Below are positions 1 through 6,671 of a DNA stretch of 25,069 nt, piece by piece. A model generated the notes under the pieces. That model made no database searches. It was not told the DNA's origin and saw nothing but the letters and a program-made list of their open reading frames with translations. Source of the stretch: COMBO-56-21 sp041559015 (GTDB lineage Archaea; Thermoplasmatota; Thermoplasmata; UBA10834). A program made the translations under genes and the position numbers. Every line of letters begins with the position of its first letter. Position 1 is the stretch's first letter. Location: contig JBFFED010000025.1 of assembly GCA_041559015.1 (NCBI GenBank), positions 1-25,069 of the forward strand, written 5' to 3'.

Positions 1-118
1 CGTTCGAAGCCTCCCCGGCTATCTCATGGTCGTGGGATTCCAGGATGTCCCGGATCATCTCCCTAATGAATGGCGCGTCCTCAACTATAAGCACCTTCGA
101 CACAGGTTTCGACCCCAC
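1..118 (-). CDS. Response regulator receiver domain, N-terminal fragment
   Basis: Partial gene running off the left edge. Read on the minus strand, the product has the start of a CheY-like receiver domain: a hydrophobic first strand (KVLIVEDAPFI), the acidic pair E-D that helps bind Mg2+, and the first helix (REMIRDILESHDHEIAGEAS). The phospho-acceptor aspartate would lie beyond the window. Such domains receive phosphate from a histidine kinase or act as stand-alone CheY. Two GTG starts are possible, at 118 and at 103; I use the longer, and a TATA-like box at 151-158 (minus strand) would put transcription start near 128, compatible with either. The gene is divergent from the membrane protein beginning at 433. 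Whether an output domain follows cannot be seen. Confidence 0.8.
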   Translation of the reverse strand, partial: MGSKPVSKVLIVEDAPFIREMIRDILESHDHEIAGEASN

Positions 119-150
119 TGCGAGATATCGAGCATAAGACGAATTCAATC

Positions 151-158
151 ATATATAA
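151..158 (-). promoter_or_regulatory. TATA-like box for the response regulator gene
   Basis: The minus strand reads ACTTATATATGATTG here, a good archaeal TATA box. Its centre is about 36 nt before the GTG at 118, which predicts a short leader. The A/T core is nearly symmetrical, so use in the other direction cannot be excluded. Confidence 0.5.
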
Positions 159-298
159 GTTGGCCACTTTGGACGTCGCCCTCGATAACGTATGCAGGGA
201 ACTTAGAGTGGCCAATCGGTCGGGAAGGGATCCACGGAATCGTATCGGGTCGGAGTCTTGCGAGAATCGGGAGGTTGACCGGCCGTTTCCTTGTCTTC

Positions 299-319
299 GG
301 AATGCCCTACGGGCATTCC
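299..319. repeat. Perfect inverted repeat, 9-bp arms, 3-nt spacer
   Basis: The sequence GGAATGCCC-TAC-GGGCATTCC is a perfect hairpin or dyad. No coding sequence ends just before it on the plus strand and no long T tract follows it, so a terminator role is not well supported. It lies between divergent promoters, where a dimeric regulator could bind. Function unknown. Confidence 0.6.
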
Positions 320-369
320 TGTCAGACGCTAAGAACGGCGTGAACCGTCGAATCCAGCATCTCGCAAAC

Positions 370-377
370 AATAAATA
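370..377 (+). promoter_or_regulatory. TATA-like box for the membrane protein gene
   Basis: AATAAATA lies about 26 nt upstream of position 400, where transcription would start. It leaves a leader of about 33 nt before the ATG at 433, which carries a Shine-Dalgarno-like GAAGG at 421-425. Confidence 0.4.
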
Positions 378-400
378 CGACGAGAGGTATATGTCATATC

Positions 401-418
401 GTCCGACGAGCGTCGGAC
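401..418. repeat. Perfect inverted repeat at the predicted transcription start
   Basis: GTCCGAC-GAGC-GTCGGAC, 7-bp arms and a 4-nt spacer, lies directly at the start site predicted from the TATA box at 370-377 and just before the ribosome binding site. It could be an operator that blocks RNA polymerase, or a hairpin at the 5' end of the mRNA. The position is seen; the role is inferred. Confidence 0.5.
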
Positions 419-432
419 TAGAAGGGATGGGC

Positions 433-1635
433 ATGGTATTCGGTATAGGCAGAAGGGACGCTCAAGAAGCGGATGGACCTCCCAGAGGGAGGGTTCCTTA
501 CAAATTGGCGTCCTACGAGCACGACCACGAGGGAAAGAGGTTCAGATCAGGAAACGTGGTCTACAGCTTCTGGAGCGCATCCAAGTACGTGCTCATCCTG
601 TCCTTGATGCTCTGGTGGCTGCCCATGTTCGGTCAGATGATCGCCGGCTATGTGGGCGGTCGGCGCGCGGGGGGACCGTGGAAGGGCGTGGCCGCCACGA
701 TTATCCCGGTCGTCGGTCTCTACGCCGTGATGACGGGGTTCAACTCCGGGTTTCTTCCTTCGCACGTGTTCGGCGTGGCAATCGCGCCAGCTGCGGTCGG
801 CGCGACCCTGAGCAGCAGCGTCCCCCTGATATCGCCTTACATACAGTTCTCGTCAGAGTACCTCGGCTCGTTCGTGGACGCGTTGGCCGGATCGAGTCCT
901 TACGGGATCAATACCTACGTCCTGACAGTCGCCTTCGCGTATGTCGGCGGTGTCCTTGCCGAGCAGAACCGGCGGGAGATCGAGTACACATCAGGCTCTG
1001 TCATGAACACCACCACCGTGCTTGTGCACGACCCATCTTCGCACGCGCACTTGGCCGGTGGCGGGGAACACAGGGGCGTGCTCTCCGCAATGGGCGCCGT
1101 CTTTCACCTCCCGGGGAGGCGAAGGGACGGCTCCGAGGGGAGCGCCGGTCTCCTGCACATGAGGCACAGGGACCCGTGGGCGCGTGCGGCCGAGATGCGC
1201 TACGGGGAGACCCCCTATCCCGACGAGAGATATGCCCTTCCGCCTGCCGAGGCTTCCCGGGAATACCCAGACCTCTACGAGGCGAACCCCACGCGGAGGC
1301 GCCAGCGCGTGGTCAGGGATGACTCGGGCGGCAGGCAGAAGAGGCGTGGCGCGCAGAGCGCACGCGCGAAGCCGAGGTTCAGCTACCCGCAGTACGAGGA
1401 CGCCCGCTCCGGCGGCAGGGCCGTCAGGGGCGACAGCTCACCGGCCCGCTTCCACACGGCCTCCGAGCCCAGGTCGGCCAAGAAGGCAAGGAAGATGATG
1501 GACAAGGACTGGGGGCACAGCAGGGCCCAGAGGTTCGCGGACGAAGACGCCGATGACGAATCCGAGACAGAGGCGGTCGCCATTCACAGGAGGCCGGAGC
1601 ACCACCGCTCCAGCGACCAGTGGGATTCGATCTGA
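433..1635 (+). CDS. Membrane protein with four TM segments and long charged C-terminal tail
   Basis: I do not recognise the family with certainty. From the ATG at 433 the protein is 400 residues. A polar N-terminus (1-50) is followed by four likely membrane segments at about 52-76 (rich in W, L and M), 83-103, 112-137 and 160-177. The glycine-rich loop AGYVGGRRAGG between the first two is typical of small archaeal multi-pass proteins. From about residue 180 onward the sequence is hydrophilic, rich in Arg, Ser, Pro, Glu and His, and probably disordered, ending in an acidic patch (DEDADDESETE). ATG 427 and ATG 391 are in-frame alternatives; I prefer 433 because GAAGG at 421-425 is well spaced. 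It is divergent from a response regulator gene. Half the protein being disordered tail suggests a scaffold or sensor at the inner face of the membrane, but that is inference. Confidence 0.75.
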   Translation: MVFGIGRRDAQEADGPPRGRVPYKLASYEHDHEGKRFRSGNVVYSFWSASKYVLILSLMLWWLPMFGQMIAGYVGGRRAGGPWKGVAATIIPVVGLYAVMTGFNSGFLPSHVFGVAIAPAAVGATLSSSVPLISPYIQFSSEYLGSFVDALAGSSPYGINTYVLTVAFAYVGGVLAEQNRREIEYTSGSVMNTTTVLVHDPSSHAHLAGGGEHRGVLSAMGAVFHLPGRRRDGSEGSAGLLHMRHRDPWARAAEMRYGETPYPDERYALPPAEASREYPDLYEANPTRRRQRVVRDDSGGRQKRRGAQSARAKPRFSYPQYEDARSGGRAVRGDSSPARFHTASEPRSAKKARKMMDKDWGHSRAQRFADEDADDESETEAVAIHRRPEHHRSSDQWDSI

Positions 1636-1650
1636 GCGGCAATCAGCAAC

Positions 1651-1658
1651 CTATATAT
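1651..1658 (+). promoter_or_regulatory. TATA box for tfs
   Basis: CTATATAT lies 56-63 nt before the ATG at 1714, giving a predicted leader of about 30 nt. It starts 15 nt after the stop codon of the membrane protein gene, so tfs is probably a new transcription unit. Confidence 0.5.
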
Positions 1659-1713
1659 CGTCTCACTGCTTCGCTCGCTTCCGCAATCGTGATTGACGCG
1701 GAGCGGGGGACGA

Positions 1714-2013
1714 ATGTTCTGTGAGAAGTGCAAGAGCCTCATGTTTCCTCAGGATGGGAGACTGGTCTGCAGGAAGTGCGGCGCGGTACACGAGCCGGAG
1801 TCGAAGAGCCAGGTCATCAAGCACAAGAGCACGGACAAGGAGATGGCCGTGCTGGGCGAGCTCTCGGGCACGCTACCCACGACGGCTGCCGAATGTCCTT
1901 CGTGTGGCCACAACAAGGCCTACTGGGTCCTGCGGCAGACGCGCGCGGCGGACGAGCCGGAGACGAGGATATACAGGTGCGTGAAGTGCGGACATTCATG
2001 GAGGGAGTACTAG
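1714..2013 (+). CDS. tfs: Transcription factor S (TFIIS-like RNA cleavage factor)
   Basis: Stimulates RNA cleavage by stalled or backtracked archaeal RNA polymerase; also annotated as RNA polymerase subunit M. The 99-residue protein has the family's two zinc ribbons: N-terminal C3-C6 and C19-C22, and C-terminal C61-C64 and C89-C92. The C-terminal ribbon carries the catalytic acidic pair D80-E81 inside QTRAADEPETRIYRC, which marks a true cleavage factor rather than an RNA polymerase B9/12-type paralogue. The ATG at 1714 is chosen because the family begins MxFCxxC; a slightly longer in-frame start at 1693 would add seven unlikely residues. PCNA follows in the same direction, a pairing common in euryarchaea. 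Confidence 0.95.
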   Translation: MFCEKCKSLMFPQDGRLVCRKCGAVHEPESKSQVIKHKSTDKEMAVLGELSGTLPTTAAECPSCGHNKAYWVLRQTRAADEPETRIYRCVKCGHSWREY

Positions 2014-2035
2014 CGCCCGCACACGTACACACAAG

Positions 2036-2044
2036 TTTTTAAAA
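2036..2044 (+). promoter_or_regulatory. T/A tract: possible terminator of tfs and TATA box of pcn
   Basis: TTTTTAAAA lies 23 nt after the tfs stop codon and 38-46 nt before the pcn start. The T5 run can serve archaeal termination and the T/A core can serve as a TATA box. Which role it has cannot be told from sequence. Confidence 0.4.
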
Positions 2045-2081
2045 CGACGATTGGTTACAGGTAGGTACGGAAGGGGGGCTA

Positions 2082-2822
2082 ATGTTCCAGGCGAAAGCCA
2101 GAGCAGACATCCTTAAGGAAGTCGTGAACGTCGTTTCGACCCTGGTTGACGAGGCAAAGTTCAGCATCAACGCGGACGGCCTGTCGCTCAGGGCGGTTGA
2201 CCCTGCGCACATCGCGATGGTAGATCTCTCGCTGGGCAAGGACGCGTTCGAGGAATTCAAGGCGGATGAGACGGAGATAGGGTTGGACATCGACAAGCTC
2301 AGCCAGTTCCTGAAGCTGGCCAGGGGCGACGATGCCGTGGACATGAAGCACGACGAAGACAAGAGGAGGCTGAACATCGTCGTCGGGGATGTCACGAGAC
2401 GCATGAGCCTGATAGACACGACCGGCATGAGCGACCCGAAGGTACCGAACCTCGAGCTCCCGGCCAAGCTCTCCGTCAAGGTCGACGACCTCGTGCAGGG
2501 CATCAGGGCCAGCGAGACGGTCTCGGACCACATAGCGCTCGTCGCGTCGCCGGATTCGTTCGAGATGACATGCGAGGGCGACATGGACCAGGTGAACTGG
2601 AAGAAGGCCAAGAAGGACATGGAGTCCCTGGAGACGCCGAGCAGCGTCAGGAGCCTGTTCCCGCTCGAGTACTTCTCCAACATGCTGAGGGCCGTGCCCA
2701 CGGGCAACCTGGTCACGATGCACCTTGGCAATGACTACCCGGTCAGGGTGGAGTTCAAGATCGCCGGTGGTAAGGGGGAAGTGAGGTACTTGCTTGCGCC
2801 GAGGATCGAGAGCGGTGACTGA
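2082..2822 (+). CDS. pcn: DNA polymerase sliding clamp (PCNA)
   Basis: Ring-shaped trimeric clamp that holds DNA polymerases and other replication and repair enzymes on DNA. The 246-residue length is normal for the family. The N-terminus (MFQAKARADILKEVVN) and the segment LSLRAVDPAHIAMVDLSL at about 42-59 are characteristic of PCNA domain 1; SLFPLEYFSNMLRAVP and the C-terminal end LLAPRI match domain 2. The start is supported by a G-rich Shine-Dalgarno tract (AAGGGGGG) about 5 nt upstream. It lies between tfs and purN on the same strand. In this archaeal group a single homotrimeric clamp would be expected, and the next replication gene in the window is the polymerase at 24390. Confidence 0.96.
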   Translation: MFQAKARADILKEVVNVVSTLVDEAKFSINADGLSLRAVDPAHIAMVDLSLGKDAFEEFKADETEIGLDIDKLSQFLKLARGDDAVDMKHDEDKRRLNIVVGDVTRRMSLIDTTGMSDPKVPNLELPAKLSVKVDDLVQGIRASETVSDHIALVASPDSFEMTCEGDMDQVNWKKAKKDMESLETPSSVRSLFPLEYFSNMLRAVPTGNLVTMHLGNDYPVRVEFKIAGGKGEVRYLLAPRIESGD

Positions 2823-2903
2823 CCAGAAGAATGAACCAGCGGGACCTGCCAGCTCGTCCATTGATTCCATCTCGTCAGCGAGCGCTTTGCCGGTGTGAGC
2901 CCC

Positions 2904-3530
2904 ATGCGAAGGATCCGGATCGGGGTACTGGCGTCCGGCGGCGGGACGAACCTGCAGGCCATCATTGACGCGTGCGAGCGCGGGGAGATAGACGGCGACG
3001 TGGTGGTCGTGATATCGAACGTCGAGGATGCCTACGCTCTCGAGCGCGCTCGCAAGCATGACATACAGGCGTTCGCCTTCCCGCACGAGGGCATGTCCAG
3101 GGAGGAGCACGAGAAGGACATAATCGAGTGCCTGGACCAGCACAAGGTGGACCTGGTGATACTCGCGGGGTACCTGCGGATGCTCACACCGCTCATGTTC
3201 AGCAAGTACGGCGGGCGAATGATGAACACGCATCCAGCGCTCCTACCGTCGTTCGGAGGCAAGGGAATGCACGGCCTCAACGTCCACAAGACGGTCATAG
3301 ACCTCGGATGCAAGGTCTCCGGGTGCACGATACACTTCGTCACTGAGGATGTGGACGGAGGGCAGATAATACTCCAGAAGGCGGTGCCGGTCCACGAGGA
3401 CGACACGCCCGAGGCGCTCCAGGAGCGCGTGCTCAAGGAGGAGCACAAGCTACTGCCCAGGGCGATACAGCTCTTCGCCCAGGGCAAGCTCAAGATCGAG
3501 GGCAGGAGATGCCGCGTCCTTGAAACATGA
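2904..3530 (+). CDS. purN: Phosphoribosylglycinamide formyltransferase (PurN)
   Basis: Transfers a formyl group from 10-formyltetrahydrofolate to glycinamide ribonucleotide, the third step of purine synthesis. The 208-residue protein opens with the phosphate-binding loop ASGGGTNLQAI (10-20). The catalytic residues of the family are visible: N108 and H110 in NTHPALLPSF, and D151 in DVDGGQI. ATG 2904 is preferred over GTG 2895 because GGTG at 2892-2895 makes a Shine-Dalgarno match with 8-nt spacing. It follows pcn after 81 nt with no clear TATA box, so read-through from pcn is possible. Use of the folate-dependent PurN implies 10-formyl-folate metabolism in this organism, which not all archaea have. 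Confidence 0.95.
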   Translation: MRRIRIGVLASGGGTNLQAIIDACERGEIDGDVVVVISNVEDAYALERARKHDIQAFAFPHEGMSREEHEKDIIECLDQHKVDLVILAGYLRMLTPLMFSKYGGRMMNTHPALLPSFGGKGMHGLNVHKTVIDLGCKVSGCTIHFVTEDVDGGQIILQKAVPVHEDDTPEALQERVLKEEHKLLPRAIQLFAQGKLKIEGRRCRVLET

Positions 3531-3554
3531 GCGCGTGTGCTCTCGCGCTCGAAT

Positions 3555-3563
3555 AGTTTAAGA
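3555..3563 (+). promoter_or_regulatory. TATA-like box for the pentose phosphate operon
   Basis: AGTTTAAGA lies 40-48 nt before the TTG start at 3603; transcription would begin near 3586 with a leader of about 17 nt containing the GGGGGG ribosome binding site at 3592-3597. Confidence 0.45.
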
Positions 3564-3602
3564 CCGCTCAACTGATATCGGGCATCCGCCAGGGGGGCGC
3601 AA

Positions 3603-4439
3603 TTGGAAGTATACGACGGAGAGTTCATCAGCGAGCTCGAGGCTGCCGCCAAGAGGATCCGCAGGCACATCATCAAGATGATATACGACGCGGGCTCAGG
3701 TCATCCGGGAGGCTCGCTCTCCGCGGCCGACATCCTGACCGCGATGTACTTCCACATACTGCGCCACGACCCCAAGAAGCCCGACTGGTCGGACAGGGAC
3801 AGGTTCGTCCTGAGCAAGGGCCACGCCGCGCCCGCCCTGTACGCCACCTTGGCCGAGGTCGGGTACTTCCCGCAGGAGGAGCTCTGCACCCTCAGGAAGA
3901 TGGGCAGCAGGCTCCAGGGACATCCGTGCATGAGAAAGACCCCTGGGGTCGAGATGTCCACGGGCTCGCTCGGGCACGGGCTGGCAGCGGGGAACGGCAT
4001 GGCCCTGGCGGCGAAGCTGGACAGGAAGCTGTACAGGATCTATGTCCTGTGCGGCGATGGCGAAATGGATGTCGGGGAGACCTGGGAAGCCGCGATGCTG
4101 GCGTCCCACTACAAGCTCGACAACATCACCATGTACATCGACAGGAACAAGCTGCAGCTGGACGGCCCCACCGAGAAGATAATGTCGCTCGAGCCGCTCT
4201 CGGACAAGTGGAAGGCATTCGGGTGGCATGTGATCGAGATAAACGGCCACAGCATGAAGGAGATCATACACGCGACTAACGAGGCCAAGGGCATCAAGGG
4301 GAAGCCCACGGCGATCATCTGTCACACCATCAAGGGCAAGGGCGTGAGCTACATGGAGGGCTCGCTCCACTTCCACGGGAAGGCCCCCAGCAAGGCTGAG
4401 TACGAGCAGGCGATGAAGGAACTCGGGGGTGACGCCTGA
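3603..4439 (+). CDS. tktA: Transketolase, N-terminal (TPP-binding) subunit
   Basis: First half of a split transketolase, which moves two-carbon units between sugar phosphates in the non-oxidative pentose phosphate pathway. At 278 residues it has the usual length for the N-terminal subunit. Visible signatures: GSGHPGGSLS (31-40), SKGHAAPALYA (71-81), and the thiamine diphosphate/Mg2+ motif GDG (151-153) to N182 in YIDRNKLQLDGP. The start codon is TTG, placed after a strong GGGGGG Shine-Dalgarno. It overlaps the C-terminal subunit gene by one base (TGATG), so the two halves are translationally coupled and should be made in equal amounts. The same fold occurs in 1-deoxyxylulose-5-phosphate synthase, but the split arrangement and the transaldolase neighbour favour transketolase. 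Confidence 0.93.
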   Translation: MEVYDGEFISELEAAAKRIRRHIIKMIYDAGSGHPGGSLSAADILTAMYFHILRHDPKKPDWSDRDRFVLSKGHAAPALYATLAEVGYFPQEELCTLRKMGSRLQGHPCMRKTPGVEMSTGSLGHGLAAGNGMALAAKLDRKLYRIYVLCGDGEMDVGETWEAAMLASHYKLDNITMYIDRNKLQLDGPTEKIMSLEPLSDKWKAFGWHVIEINGHSMKEIIHATNEAKGIKGKPTAIICHTIKGKGVSYMEGSLHFHGKAPSKAEYEQAMKELGGDA

Positions 4440-5383
4440 TGAAGTGGAAGGAGGAGAGCCAGAGGAAGCAGTATGGGCGCGCGCTCGTCGATCTCGGGAA
4501 GGAGCGGAGCGACATCGTTGTGCTGGATGCGGACCTCTCAAGCTCGACGAGGACGGCCGACTTCGCGGCCGCCTTCCCCGAGCGGTTCTTCAACTGCGGC
4601 ATCGCGGAGCAGAACATGATGGACACTGCTGCAGGCCTGGCCTCGTCAGGCAAGACCGTGTTCGTGTCCACATTCGCGGTCTTCGGGACTGGTAGGTGCT
4701 ACGACCAGATACGCCAGTCGATCGCGTACCCCAGCCTCAACGTGAAGATAGTGGCCTCCCATGCCGGCATCACGGTCGGTGGGGACGGCGCGTCGCACCA
4801 GATCGTGGAGGACATCGCACTCCTGCGCGTGCTGCCGAACATGCAGGTGATAGTCCCCGCCGACTCGCCTGAGACCTACAACGTGGTCAAGCACATCGCG
4901 AGTGTCAAGGGACCATACTATGTGCGCATAGGAAGGTCGGACGTGCCGACCATCACCGACGAATCCACCTCGTTCGATGTCAGCAAGGCGCCTGTCCTCA
5001 GGGACGGGAAGGATGTGACTCTCATAGGGTGTGGCATAATGGTCTCGAAGTGTCTCGAGGCCGCAGACGAGCTCACCAAGCATGGCATAGACGCCCGCGT
5101 GATCAACCTGCACACGATCAAGCCGATAGACGAGAAGACCATCGTGAAGGCGGCCAGGGAGACGGGGGGCGTCGTGACGGCCGAGGAGCACTCAGTCATG
5201 ATGGGCATGGGCAGCGCGGTCGCGATGGTCCTAGTGGAGAACTTCCATGTGCCCATGAAGCGCGTCGGGATCCCCGATGTATTCGGCGAGTCCGGGGGCT
5301 GCGATGAGCTCATGGCCAAGTACGGCCTCACCGTGGACAACATCGTGGAGGCCGCGCACGATGTCCTGAAGAGGAAGAAGTAG
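4439..5383 (+). CDS. tktB: Transketolase, C-terminal subunit
   Basis: Second half of the split transketolase: pyrimidine-binding and C-terminal domains. The 314-residue protein carries the catalytic glutamate E57 in FNCGIAEQNMM, which activates the thiamine cofactor contributed jointly with the N-terminal subunit. The C-terminal domain (about 190-310) has the expected GxVTAEEHS and DVFGESG segments. The start overlaps the previous stop (TGATG), and GGGGGTGA at 4425-4432 supplies a good Shine-Dalgarno inside the end of the upstream gene. The transaldolase gene begins 13 nt after this stop. Confidence 0.93.
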   Translation: MKWKEESQRKQYGRALVDLGKERSDIVVLDADLSSSTRTADFAAAFPERFFNCGIAEQNMMDTAAGLASSGKTVFVSTFAVFGTGRCYDQIRQSIAYPSLNVKIVASHAGITVGGDGASHQIVEDIALLRVLPNMQVIVPADSPETYNVVKHIASVKGPYYVRIGRSDVPTITDESTSFDVSKAPVLRDGKDVTLIGCGIMVSKCLEAADELTKHGIDARVINLHTIKPIDEKTIVKAARETGGVVTAEEHSVMMGMGSAVAMVLVENFHVPMKRVGIPDVFGESGGCDELMAKYGLTVDNIVEAAHDVLKRKK

Positions 5384-5396
5384 GAGTGGAGCAGCT

Positions 5397-6044
5397 ATGA
5401 AGATATTCATAGACACAGCGAACCTCGAGCAGATCAAGGAGGTCAACAGCTGGGGCGTCTTGGACGGGGTGACGACCAACCCGACCCTGGTCGCCAAGGA
5501 GGGTTGCGACTTCAGGAAGCGGATCGAGGACATATGCGAGGTCGTGGACGGCCCCATAAGCGCCGAGGCCGTCTCCATGGACGCCGATGGCATGGTCAGG
5601 GAGGCGAGGGAGCTCTCGAAGATGCACAAGAACGTCATCGTCAAGATACCCATGACGGCCGAGGGCCTGAAGGCTGTGAAGGTGCTCTCGAAGGAGGGCA
5701 TAAGGACGAACGTCACGCTCGTGTTCTCCCCGAACCAGGCGCTCCTGGCGGCCAAGGCCGGCGCGACTTACGTGTCGCCGTTCGTCGGCCGGCTGGACGA
5801 CATCAGCCATACTGGCATGGACCTCGTCAAGGACATAGTGACCATCCTAAGGAACTACGACTTCAAGACGCAGGTCATCGCCGCGAGCATACGCCATCCG
5901 GTCCATGTGACTGAGGCCGCTCTTGCGGGAGCGCATGTCGCCACGGTTCCGTACGACGTGCTAAAGAAGATGCTCAAGCACAACCTCACTGACGAGGGCA
6001 TACGCAAGTTCCTGGCCGACTGGGAGAAGGTTCCGAAGAAGTGA
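5397..6044 (+). CDS. Transaldolase, FSA/MipB-like
   Basis: Class I aldolase-type enzyme that transfers a dihydroxyacetone unit between sugar phosphates. The 215-residue length and sequence fit the short fructose-6-phosphate aldolase/TalC group: D6 in FIDTANL, T27-N28 in DGVTTNPTLV, the Schiff-base lysine K83 in VIVKIPMT, and SPFVGRLDD. Short TalC-type enzymes act either as transaldolase or as fructose-6-phosphate aldolase, and sequence alone does not settle it; co-transcription with transketolase favours transaldolase. ATG 5397 follows GGAG at 5386-5389. As third gene of the operon it completes the core of a non-oxidative pentose phosphate pathway; ribose-5-phosphate isomerase and ribulose-phosphate epimerase are not in the window. 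Confidence 0.92.
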   Translation: MKIFIDTANLEQIKEVNSWGVLDGVTTNPTLVAKEGCDFRKRIEDICEVVDGPISAEAVSMDADGMVREARELSKMHKNVIVKIPMTAEGLKAVKVLSKEGIRTNVTLVFSPNQALLAAKAGATYVSPFVGRLDDISHTGMDLVKDIVTILRNYDFKTQVIAASIRHPVHVTEAALAGAHVATVPYDVLKKMLKHNLTDEGIRKFLADWEKVPKK

Positions 6045-6050
6045 ACCCGG

Positions 6051-6569
6051 CTAGTTGATGTAGCTCGAAGTGCTGGACCTGTCGAACCCTTCCACAAGCT
6101 CCAGGCGGAATTCCTCGCTTGGCTGCCAGCCGTAGACCGGGTAAACCAGTTTAGGCATGAACTTGGACAGGTCCGCCGCGAACTGCGCCACGGGATGGTT
6201 TTTCCCGAAGAGTCTGAGTGAGATATCGAGCGTCTTCTGCCTCGTGGCCGACTCGTCTATGATCCCGAGTGTGTGGAGATACTCGTGGAGCAGTATGTGG
6301 AACACATACGGTTTGTAGAGGGCGGGGTCGGTTTCCCTGATCCTCCTGAGCGGCAGGCTGTTCATCACGATTATGTTCGTTGCCACGGGGTAGAACGCCC
6401 CGACGAAGCCCTGTGGTCCTCCTCCGAGGTTCGCAAGCCCCAGCATCAGCCCAGACCTCTCCCTGCCCGTTGTCTCGCGCACTGCTAGTTTCACTATCTC
6501 GAAGATGTCCGCCAGGTCGTCAGCGGAGTCCAGCCTGCTGTTGAATGAAGGTATGCCATTCACTGTCAT
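6051..6569 (-). CDS. Small zincin-like protein with HExxHxxGxxD motif
   Basis: Family not recognised. From ATG 6569 the product is 172 residues without a clear signal peptide or membrane segment. Its central feature is HEYLHTLGIID at 95-105, that is H95-E96-x-x-H99-x-x-G102-x-x-D105. This spacing matches the metzincin-type zinc site with Asp as third ligand, as described for snapalysin; a downstream methionine (M138) could form the Met-turn, but this is a guess. A strand (FYPVATNIIVMNSLPLRRI) precedes the active-site helix, as in zincins. The start is supported by AGGGGG at 6575-6580. It ends 7 nt from the transaldolase stop, tail to tail, and is divergent from the flavoprotein gene at 6672. 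A cytoplasmic peptidase, or an inactive relative, are both possible. Confidence 0.7.
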   Translation of the reverse strand: MTVNGIPSFNSRLDSADDLADIFEIVKLAVRETTGRERSGLMLGLANLGGGPQGFVGAFYPVATNIIVMNSLPLRRIRETDPALYKPYVFHILLHEYLHTLGIIDESATRQKTLDISLRLFGKNHPVAQFAADLSKFMPKLVYPVYGWQPSEEFRLELVEGFDRSSTSSYIN

Positions 6570-6671
6570 GTATTCCCCCTGCGATGGATATAGATGCTTC
6601 GTCGAACAGATGGCAAGACCAGTCACAGCCGGCAGGCTCGACAAGCATGAAATATGCACGAAGGCTCTGCC

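Larger units (their letters stand above)
119..432. other. Divergent intergenic region with two inverted repeats
   Basis: About 314 nt between the response regulator and the membrane protein. It contains the minus-strand TATA box at 151-158, a 9-bp perfect inverted repeat at 299-319, a plus-strand TATA-like box at 370-377 and a second perfect inverted repeat at 401-418. A reading frame is open in phase with the downstream gene from 160, but its composition (many Arg, Asn and Cys, no hydrophobic pattern) does not look coding, and the promoter elements inside it argue against using it. Confidence 0.55.

Noticed and set aside
160..432. N-terminal extension of the membrane protein back to position 160
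   Set aside because: The stretch holds a promoter-like box and two dyads and its translation has no protein-like pattern; the ribosome binding site is at 421-425.
615..1322. 235-codon plus-strand frame within the membrane protein gene
   Set aside because: Arg-rich alternative frame inside a gene with clear membrane-helix periodicity in the other frame.
2079..3233. 384-codon open frame on the minus strand across pcn and purN
   Set aside because: It is an antisense shadow of two well-identified genes in GC-rich DNA; the product is His/Arg/Val-rich low-similarity sequence with no domain pattern.
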